The translations under genes were made by a program, and so were the position numbers. The notes below the pieces were generated by a model. That model was not told the origin of the DNA. It saw nothing but the letters and a program-made list of their open reading frames with translations, and made no database searches. From Pseudomonadota bacterium (GTDB lineage Bacteria; Pseudomonadota; Gammaproteobacteria; Pseudomonadales; Azotimanducaceae), in contig JAQCAK010000044.1 in the NCBI GenBank assembly GCA_027621895.1, positions 1-9,517 on the forward strand: DNA of 9,517 nt, given 5' to 3'. This document shows positions 1-5,835 of the stretch, piece after piece. Positions within the stretch are counted from its first letter, which is position 1. Every line of letters starts with the position of its first letter.

Positions 1-92
1 TCCTGACCCGGGTTTTTCTGCAGCGAAAAAGATCCTTCGCCGGAGGAAAAACCACAGGTATCAGCCTCAATGAATGGCGATTTCTGACCCCA
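1..92. other. Intergenic left edge, downstream of the MBL-fold gene
   Basis: No gene is supported here. On the plus strand one frame is open from 7 to 87 but has no usable start, so it is probably chance. The stretch holds GGTTTTTC at 11-18 and its exact reverse complement GAAAAACC at 46-53, plus an inner TTTTTC/GAAAAA pair at 13-18 and 25-30. These could fold as alternative weak hairpins beyond the 3' end of the minus-strand operon. No clear U-tract terminator is visible. Confidence 0.4.
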
Positions 93-1793
93 TCAGGATC
101 GCAGTGATTCGAGATCAAACGCCGCAAAGAATCGCCTCACCTGCGCGGCATCACCTTCTATTGTTACCCTGCCCTGCTCCAGCGCTGCACCCAGCGTGAT
201 CTTCTGTGCCAGCAACTGCGCCCAGACATCGTGACCCAGCCGCAACAGGCTGTCGGCGCTGGTGCCGTCCGTTGGAATCGCCACCTGGTCGCGGAGCCTG
301 AGGCCGGCAGTTTCGCCCGTATCAAAATGCCAGCGGACCTCATGCAGCAGTCCCCTCGCACGTGCCGGATCAAGCATAACGCGCAGGACCGGAACATAAG
401 CGCCGGGTTCGGCCGCCAGTACCTCATGATAGCTGAAGCGATGGGTACGATGACGGGAAAGATCCAGCTTGCCGTCCAGCTCCAGGGCCCGGGTGAGCAG
501 CCAGTTGCGAATGTTCGCTGACGTGGTTCGACGGGCGACTCCGCGCAGCGCAGTGGCCAGGCGATTTCTATCCCCGGGTTCATCACCTGCCTGGACCAGC
601 CAGCTTGACAGTTCGATCGCCCAGCGGAAGTCCAGCGCTTCGAGCGCCTCATCAACCTGGTGCCGCACCGTGTCTTTTCCGCCGAACCCGCCGATCAGTC
701 GCGCCGCCCGGTCTGCCGGCGGCAGCGGAAAGAGTTTCGCCGGTTCCTCATCAAACCAGCCGAACAGGCCGGCGTGAATCTGGCGCACGTGATGCTCTAC
801 CAGTCCATAGAACTGCCTCGTGAAATAGGTCCGGCGAAACCGTGCCGGCAACTGGACCGCGCCGGTCAATTCATCCAGGGTCAAACCCTGGTTAATGCCC
901 CTGACAGTCTGGTCCCACATGAACCGAATGGAATCACTGAAGTCAGCGATGATCCCGGCGATTTCCTCCCTGCCCGCTACCGGCGGCCCATGGGTGCCGA
1001 GCAGCTGTTCGATGGGCAGCGATTCCAGGTGGGAAAAGCCTTCCAGCAGAATCCTGGGATCACGGTACTCTTCACCGCGAATCGCAAAGATATTGAAGAG
1101 CGCTGGCCAGACCAGGTTATTGACGCAAAGATTCAGCTCAGGGAACCAGATAGTGATGGAATCCGTGGCATCTGACGGTGCCGGTGTCATCTCGACTTGC
1201 AGCCCGGCGATGGTGAACGACACCGGTGTTGAAAACGTCTGGTTCGCCGGTACATAGCCGTGAGTATAGGGTGCGTGGCCGGGATTACGGAAAAACTGTC
1301 CCAGGCCCACGTTGATCAGACCATCCTCGCCTGATGCAGGCAACTGAACACCGAACTGGTGAACCAGGCCTCGAGCGGACCGGGGCCCGATTTCCCCACC
1401 GAAGCGCTGCAGATTGGCGGCGATACCTTCATGCCCGTAGATCGGCAGTGTTGCATCACCCGCTTCATCAAGAATCGCCCGCGTACCCCCCACGTAATGA
1501 AAATGTGTGTAGATGCATGCCACAACCGGCAGGTCGGTGACCTCTCGCAGCGCCGCAAGCGCTGCCTGCATTTCTTCAACACACTCGCCGGAATCGATGG
1601 CAATGATCCCCTCGGGTCCGCGGACAAAGGTCTGGTTTGAGAGCCCGTTGCCGACGAAGCACCAGGCATTGTCACCACAGGTGTAGAATCTCGTTTCGAG
1701 AATTTCGGAGTGCCCGATGAGATCGGGATGCCCCAGTTGACCATTCATATGCCGGGCGGGACTGATTGCTTCAAAGGAATCCTGCAGATACAT
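93..1793 (-). CDS. MBL-fold alkylsulfatase-like protein with an altered metal site
   Basis: About 566 residues counted from the ATG at 1793, which has GGGAGG seven bases upstream. A GTG at 1814 would add seven residues but lacks such a site. The architecture is that of SdsA1/BDS1-type alkylsulfatases: MBL fold at about 30-275, helical dimerisation domain at about 277-420, and an SCP2-like sterol-carrier domain at about 450-563. No signal peptide is visible, so it is probably cytoplasmic. Known enzymes of the family carry THxHxDHxGG for two zincs; here the segment reads THFHYVGG (96-103). The two histidines remain but the Asp-His pair is gone. The later acidic ligands also differ (PSDATDS at 206-212, CVNN at 223-226), while the distal His in GTHGPP (His268) is present. 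It follows pdsS by 34 bp in the same direction, so cotranscription is likely. Sulfatase activity should not be assumed: it may be a mononuclear variant with another reaction, or a binding protein. Confidence 0.85.
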   Translation of the reverse strand: MYLQDSFEAISPARHMNGQLGHPDLIGHSEILETRFYTCGDNAWCFVGNGLSNQTFVRGPEGIIAIDSGECVEEMQAALAALREVTDLPVVACIYTHFHYVGGTRAILDEAGDATLPIYGHEGIAANLQRFGGEIGPRSARGLVHQFGVQLPASGEDGLINVGLGQFFRNPGHAPYTHGYVPANQTFSTPVSFTIAGLQVEMTPAPSDATDSITIWFPELNLCVNNLVWPALFNIFAIRGEEYRDPRILLEGFSHLESLPIEQLLGTHGPPVAGREEIAGIIADFSDSIRFMWDQTVRGINQGLTLDELTGAVQLPARFRRTYFTRQFYGLVEHHVRQIHAGLFGWFDEEPAKLFPLPPADRAARLIGGFGGKDTVRHQVDEALEALDFRWAIELSSWLVQAGDEPGDRNRLATALRGVARRTTSANIRNWLLTRALELDGKLDLSRHRTHRFSYHEVLAAEPGAYVPVLRVMLDPARARGLLHEVRWHFDTGETAGLRLRDQVAIPTDGTSADSLLRLGHDVWAQLLAQKITLGAALEQGRVTIEGDAAQVRRFFAAFDLESLRS

Positions 1794-1827
1794 AACGGGG
1801 CCTCCCTTAACCACTGGTTTAGACAGC

Positions 1828-3642
1828 TTACTTCAGTTTGGCGGTGATTCGGAGCAGCGGCAGTTCCAGCGTCGCCGTCACCCCGGGACAGTCTTCCCTG
1901 TTGGCGATGGACAGTTCGCCGCCATGGAACCGGGCAATGGTTCTGGCGATATACAGCCCCAAACCCAGGTGATCCCCCGTATCATCCGGTCTGAGTCTGA
2001 CCATGGACTCGAACAGCAGATCCGGATCTTCGACCTCAAGTGGCGGGCCCGCATTGAGAACCCGCAGAAAGACCCGGTCGTTTTCCACGTTCAGCCGGAC
2101 TCTGACGGGATCCCCGGTGGAGAAGCTGACTGCATTCTCGATCAGCTTGTCGAAAAGTTGCGCCAGCAGTTCCGGGATGCCGGTGACCGGCACGTCGTCT
2201 GCCTCGAGGCCCAGCAGGATTTCCTGGTGTCCATAGGCGGTACGGTAGCCATCCACACAGCCGCGAACCAGTTCAGCCAGGTTGAATGATTGCACCTCAT
2301 CCTCGTCCAGGGCTTCTTCAAGTCGCCGCGCCTCCGCCATCTTGTTCAGAATCCCGTTCAACCGACTCACACCCTGGAGCGCGCGTTCGACATATTTCGA
2401 GCGCTCCGGTTCGTCGCTGGATGTCTCCAGACGTTCGAGGGATGACTTTATGATGGTCACCGGCGTTCGAAGTTCATGATTCAACCTCGAGGCCATGCGT
2501 TCCAGGTACTCATTGTAGTGAGTGACGCGGTCCGCCCGTGCCAGCGCGGCTCGCGTTTGCTGCGACTGACGCCGGCTGACCTGGAGCACCCACAGCAGCA
2601 GAACCGAAAGACACCCCGCCAGTATCCCCGCGGGAACCATAAAATACCGACCAGGAGAGGGAGGCTGATAATCAGACTTCAGGTGCAGGGTGCCAAGCCG
2701 GCCGGACTCCCTGACGATGGGCACCGAGACCTCCAGCAGATTCTCATCGGCACCCGCATTTTTATAACCGGCCAAATACTGCCCAGCGGATCCCTCGATG
2801 CGGATCTGCCCGTCAAGCAGATCCATCAGCTGCTCCAGTGGTGTGGGAGAAGCAAGAAGTTCACCCAGCGCCGCGCTGTCACGGACGTGACTCAATCCCA
2901 TCACAAACCGAATCTCACGGGCTGATGCGTCGTCTACATCCACGATGACCGAGGAGAAACCCTGGGTCACCAGGGTCCTGGGCAGCCGGAGCTCCACATT
3001 GTATCCGCGTTCCGTCGCCAGCCATCGACCTCGAATCTCCTGCACTTCGCGCAGCGCCCGGCCGGTTTCAGGAGAGACCTCCCAGGCAACGATCTCTGCA
3101 GGCTGAAAAGCTGCCAGTGTGAACTTGCGGAAGCGGCCACTGCCATCAATACCTGCCAGCTGGATATGGTCATTACGGTGCACGCTGAGGCTGTTGAGGT
3201 CGCGATAAACCACGACGTCGTCAACGACCTTGAAGATCAGGTACACACTGTCCTGGTCAGTACCAATCCGGAACTCCGCAGTCAAAGTCTCCCTGCTGTA
3301 CGGAAAAAATATTTCAAGCAGGTGATCAATGGAAAGCTGTCGAGGAGCGGCTGCCGACCAGTCATCATCCCGTCCATCAAGCGCGACCGGCACGCTGACA
3401 GCTTCGGCAACATACTGGTAGCGATCACCAGGCAGGGCCACCGAGTTCAGAAAGCGCGCATCTCCAGCCAGCACGCGGGCCAGGGAGACGGCTTCCTGCT
3501 GGTGACGCGAAAGTGCAACTTCCCGACTCAACTGGTCAACCTGCCTGCTGAGCACCAGCAAAGCCCCGCCGATCAGCAGGACCGCGATCAGCAGCACACT
3601 TGCCAGCTGAACCACGACGGAAAGCCTGGCAATACGCTCCAT
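1828..3642 (-). CDS. pdsS: Dedicated-sortase-system sensor histidine kinase
   Basis: An inner-membrane sensor kinase of 604 residues from the ATG at 3642; a GTG one codon upstream is also possible. Membrane segments at about 8-32 and 333-355 enclose a periplasmic region of about 300 residues. Part of that region (about 86-230) resembles the CBM9/DOMON beta-sandwich: VALDGRDDDW near the start, VYLIFKVVDD in the middle, then RNDHIQL and GYNVELRLP. The cytoplasmic part has no recognisable HAMP domain. It goes through a short helix to a HisKA domain with phosphoacceptor His389 in LNHELRTP, then HATPase_c with N-box LIENAVSFS (Asn503) and GLGLYIA around 560. All catalytic boxes look intact. Overall this matches the kinase of proteobacterial dedicated sortase systems. 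Its start overlaps the pdsR stop (TGATG), implying translational coupling and a shared messenger. It should autophosphorylate and pass phosphate to PdsR Asp53. The ligand is unknown; a carbohydrate is a guess from the fold. Confidence 0.92.
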   Translation of the reverse strand: MERIARLSVVVQLASVLLIAVLLIGGALLVLSRQVDQLSREVALSRHQQEAVSLARVLAGDARFLNSVALPGDRYQYVAEAVSVPVALDGRDDDWSAAAPRQLSIDHLLEIFFPYSRETLTAEFRIGTDQDSVYLIFKVVDDVVVYRDLNSLSVHRNDHIQLAGIDGSGRFRKFTLAAFQPAEIVAWEVSPETGRALREVQEIRGRWLATERGYNVELRLPRTLVTQGFSSVIVDVDDASAREIRFVMGLSHVRDSAALGELLASPTPLEQLMDLLDGQIRIEGSAGQYLAGYKNAGADENLLEVSVPIVRESGRLGTLHLKSDYQPPSPGRYFMVPAGILAGCLSVLLLWVLQVSRRQSQQTRAALARADRVTHYNEYLERMASRLNHELRTPVTIIKSSLERLETSSDEPERSKYVERALQGVSRLNGILNKMAEARRLEEALDEDEVQSFNLAELVRGCVDGYRTAYGHQEILLGLEADDVPVTGIPELLAQLFDKLIENAVSFSTGDPVRVRLNVENDRVFLRVLNAGPPLEVEDPDLLFESMVRLRPDDTGDHLGLGLYIARTIARFHGGELSIANREDCPGVTATLELPLLRITAKLK

Positions 3643-4337
3643 CACGGATCAGGATTCCAGCGATAGCCCATGCCATATACCGTTTCAATACGATTGAATG
3701 TCGAATCAACGCTCAGGAACTTGCGCCTGATTCGTTTGATGTGGGAAGTCACCGTGTTCTCATCGACAACCATCTGCGAGTCCTGCATCAGTTGCTCCCG
3801 GGTTTTTACGTGCCCGGCCCGCCTGACCAGCGAATGAACCATCCAGAACTCGGTTAAGGTCAAATCAATTCGCTGTCCCTGCCATGAACAGGCCAGCCGG
3901 TCGGCATCGACCTCAAGAGAACCCTCGGTCAGCAGATCCTGGCCGGATGAGTCACTGTTCAGGACATCAACACGACGAAACAGTGCGGCCACCCGGGCCG
4001 TGAGATGCGGCAGGCTGATATCCTTGGTCAGGTAGTCGTCTGCTCCCATGCGCAGACCACTGACGATATCAATGTCATCATCCCGCGCGGACAGGAAAAT
4101 AATCGGCAGCGACTGCGACTTCTGTCGCAGCCACTGGCAAAGCGCAAAACCACCATCGATTTCATCACCCAGGCCAATGTCAATCACCACGAGATCAGGC
4201 AGTCTTGACTGGAAAGTCTGCATGGCATGATGCCTGTCGCGGTATCCGTCTACCCGGTAACCCTGGGCAGTGAAAGCATCCGCATAGTTCTCCCGAAGCA
4301 GATTGTCGTCTTCAACAATGGCAATTCTGTAAGTCAT
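3642..4337 (-). CDS. pdsR: Dedicated-sortase-system response regulator, OmpR/PhoB type
   Basis: A DNA-binding response regulator of 231 residues, a normal length for the OmpR/PhoB class. The receiver domain (about 3-120) has the acidic pair Glu9/Asp10, phosphoacceptor Asp53 (VVIDIGLG), Ser83 and Lys105 (DYLTKD), so it appears fully functional. A winged-helix output domain follows at about 135-230, with the typical ends LTLTEFWMVHSLVRRAG and ETVYGMGYRW. ATG at 4335-4337 is preceded by a GGGCGGGA purine stretch about seven bases upstream. It is first in the minus-strand operon pdsR-pdsS-MBL gene and divergent from pdsO. It is probably phosphorylated by PdsS, whose gene overlaps its stop codon. 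Likely targets are its own promoter, pdsO in the shared spacer and the nearby target-sortase operon, but none is shown by the sequence. Confidence 0.93.
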   Translation of the reverse strand: MTYRIAIVEDDNLLRENYADAFTAQGYRVDGYRDRHHAMQTFQSRLPDLVVIDIGLGDEIDGGFALCQWLRQKSQSLPIIFLSARDDDIDIVSGLRMGADDYLTKDISLPHLTARVAALFRRVDVLNSDSSGQDLLTEGSLEVDADRLACSWQGQRIDLTLTEFWMVHSLVRRAGHVKTREQLMQDSQMVVDENTVTSHIKRIRRKFLSVDSTFNRIETVYGMGYRWNPDP

Positions 4338-4538
4338 TCAATGATCCCGCCCGGGGTTCTGGATATCGCTCCACCATACGCACTCTTATCAGAGGCGACA
4401 TATTCTCGCCACAATTGAAAAGTTTCTGGCCACGAATGGAGCCCTAAGATGCCTGAATCACCTGCCTTAATAAACCTCACGCATCCCAGGATGTGAATGA
4501 AACTCAACAGATTCTTTATCAATGCATGAGGTAACACG
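4338..4538. promoter_or_regulatory. Divergent spacer between pdsR and pdsO
   Basis: A 201-bp spacer between divergently transcribed genes, and therefore expected to hold both promoters. It is more AT-rich than its flanks around 4405-4425 and 4466-4475. A small dyad, CATCC-CA-GGATG at 4482-4493, is the clearest symmetric element. I could not find a -35/-10 pair of good quality and spacing for either direction, so the promoter calls rest on gene orientation. The pdsO ribosome binding site, GAGG at 4528-4531, sits seven bases before its ATG. Confidence 0.55.
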
Positions 4539-5234
4539 ATGAAATTAAAAACACTGGTAGCCGCGGTGGCACTGGCTTCCGTATCACAGCTTGGCCTGGC
4601 CGCAGAAAACAAGGACACCAAACGCTCAGCCGCGGCAGGAATGGTCGTGGGCGCGCTGGTGGGTGGCCCGGCAGGGGCGTTCGCCGGCGCTGTTTTCGGT
4701 GGCGAGGTGATCGGCCGATGGTTCAGCACACACAGGGAAAATCGCACCCTGGCGATTGAACTCGCCGAGGTCAGGGCCGTTCTCGACGACGAACGCCGGC
4801 AGAATGACGCCCTGGTGAGCGCGCTGAACCAGGATCTGGACAAACTGCTGGCGATACAAAGGGACGCCTCGCAGCACATCAATCTGCCAATACAGTTCCG
4901 AACCTCGTCCAGCGACGTGGAACCGCAGTACCAGGCAGACCTCGACAGGATCGCCGGCGTGCTTAAACGCAACCGCGATGCGAGAGTCACGCTGGAAGGA
5001 TTTGCCGACAGGCGCGGCGATATCGCGTTTAACCAGCAACTGTCCGAAAAACGGGTCGAAAGCATTCGCTCATACCTGCAGCAAAAAGGGGCTGACCGAC
5101 ACCAGATTCTGACGTTGGCATACGGGGAATCCCGCCCTGTCTCCAGTGAGGAAACCCTGGAAAGCAATTTCTTCGACCGCCGGGTCGTGGTCGAATTAAA
5201 CATGAACACTGACCCGCAACTGGCCACCCGCTGA
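4539..5234 (+). CDS. pdsO: Dedicated-sortase-system OmpA-family protein
   Basis: Exported OmpA-family protein of 231 residues. A Sec signal peptide (about 1-22, ending LGLAA) precedes a short linker. A hydrophobic segment follows with glycines at 34, 38, 42, 46, 50 and 54, a perfect GxxxG glycine zipper. A charged helix with coiled-coil character spans about 65-110, then an OmpA C-terminal domain at about 115-223. Within it FADRRG...FNQQLSEKRV places Asp157 and Arg172 fifteen residues apart, the spacing of the pair that binds diaminopimelate in other OmpA-like domains, so peptidoglycan binding is likely. It has GAGG seven bases before the ATG. It is transcribed alone, divergent from pdsR and convergent with the sortase gene. 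This matches the PdsO family, found almost only beside dedicated proteobacterial sortases. It may tether or organise the sortase product in the envelope; that role is inferred from context. Confidence 0.92.
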   Translation: MKLKTLVAAVALASVSQLGLAAENKDTKRSAAAGMVVGALVGGPAGAFAGAVFGGEVIGRWFSTHRENRTLAIELAEVRAVLDDERRQNDALVSALNQDLDKLLAIQRDASQHINLPIQFRTSSSDVEPQYQADLDRIAGVLKRNRDARVTLEGFADRRGDIAFNQQLSEKRVESIRSYLQQKGADRHQILTLAYGESRPVSSEETLESNFFDRRVVVELNMNTDPQLATR

Positions 5235-5247
5235 AACAGGCCGAGAA

Positions 5248-5276
5248 GACAGGGGCCGCTCACAGCGGCTCCTGTC
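5248..5276. terminator. Hairpin at the pdsO/sortase convergence
   Basis: A 13-bp stem (5248-5260 pairing with 5264-5276) with the three-base loop CAC. The arms GACAGGGGCCGCT and AGCGGCTCCTGTC pair throughout, with one G-T position. It starts 13 bases after the pdsO stop and includes the sortase stop codon (5260-5262) and the last sortase codons. Being symmetric it can form in both transcripts. Neither side has a strong U-tract; the minus-strand transcript continues with only short U runs. It is best read as a bidirectional terminator or 3'-end stabilising stem. Confidence 0.6.
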
Positions 5277-5835
5277 TGATTCTGCCGATAACCACCAGCC
5301 TGAGTGGCCCGGGCTTTACCGAATCCAGCGGATAGCAGGTCACCAGCGCCAGCAGGGATGCGCCCTGTTGCTCATAGCGCAGCCCGGGCTCTGTTCGAAC
5401 ATCCACGACCCTGATGTCTTCAACCTGGTACTCGAACTCGCCCTCGTGATTCTCCAGCCTGATGACATCATCAATTTCTACCTGCCCCAGGACGTTGAAA
5501 TGCGTATCCCGGTGGCCTGCAATCACCGTTGCACCGGGCTGGCCTGGTGCAGACGTACCCGAGATCAGACCGGGCCCGAAAGCCAGCGAGGTCCCGTGGG
5601 CGCCTGCCAGCACATAAAAACCATGGTGTCTGATACCGAGTTTCGCCACCGGCCAGCTGTCTGCCCAGGGCCAGGGCTTCTGCTGGCCTGGATAAGACGA
5701 CTGCTGCCAGCTGCGTTCAATCAGCCACTGGGCCAGGACTGCCTTGGCATGAAGCAAACCGGCATGCGTAAAACAGCACAGCGCAACCATCAGGCAGGCG
5801 CCCGCCAGGCGCAGCGGCCAGGATCGCAGCGCCAT
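5260..5835 (-). CDS. Sortase, marine proteobacterial type
   Basis: Cysteine transpeptidase of 191 residues from the ATG at 5835 (a GTG lies one codon upstream). One N-terminal membrane segment at about 8-28 anchors it in the inner membrane with the catalytic domain in the periplasm. The catalytic triad is complete: His108 in AGHRDT, Cys167 in LVTCYPLDS and Arg179 in GPLRLVV. Sortases of this fold cut a C-terminal sorting signal between its Thr (or equivalent) and the next residue and transfer the protein to an amine. The acceptor in Gram-negative cells is not known. The start overlaps the stop of the VIT/VWA gene by one base (TGATG), so the enzyme is translationally coupled to its presumed only substrate. 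Context and length fit the dedicated sortase family restricted to Proteobacteria. No other sortase or LPXTG protein is seen in the window. Confidence 0.95.
   Translation of the reverse strand: MALRSWPLRLAGACLMVALCCFTHAGLLHAKAVLAQWLIERSWQQSSYPGQQKPWPWADSWPVAKLGIRHHGFYVLAGAHGTSLAFGPGLISGTSAPGQPGATVIAGHRDTHFNVLGQVEIDDVIRLENHEGEFEYQVEDIRVVDVRTEPGLRYEQQGASLLALVTCYPLDSVKPGPLRLVVIGRIRQEPL

Noticed and set aside
11..53. GGTTTTTC/GAAAAACC inverted repeat at the left edge, as a terminator for the minus-strand operon
   Set aside because: Stems are AT-rich and short, the loop is 27 bases, and no U-tract follows, so it is not called a terminator.
660..1175. A 171-codon plus-strand frame inside the MBL-fold gene
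   Set aside because: It lies opposite a gene with clear family architecture, shows no domain or start signal, and has shadow-like composition.
3166..3666. A 166-codon plus-strand frame antisense to the pdsS sensor region
   Set aside because: No recognisable domain or ribosome binding site; the opposite strand encodes the coherent membrane and sensor segments of the kinase.
4492..4507. TGTGA half-site before pdsO as a third Crp site
   Set aside because: The opposite half-site is CTCAA, matching only two of five positions.
4334..5263. A 309-codon minus-strand frame antisense to pdsO, overlapping the sortase end and pdsR start
   Set aside because: Its overlaps at both ends imitate an operon, but the product is a Ser/Arg-rich low-information sequence, while the plus-strand pdsO has a signal peptide, zipper and OmpA motif with correct residue spacing. 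It is a coding shadow.
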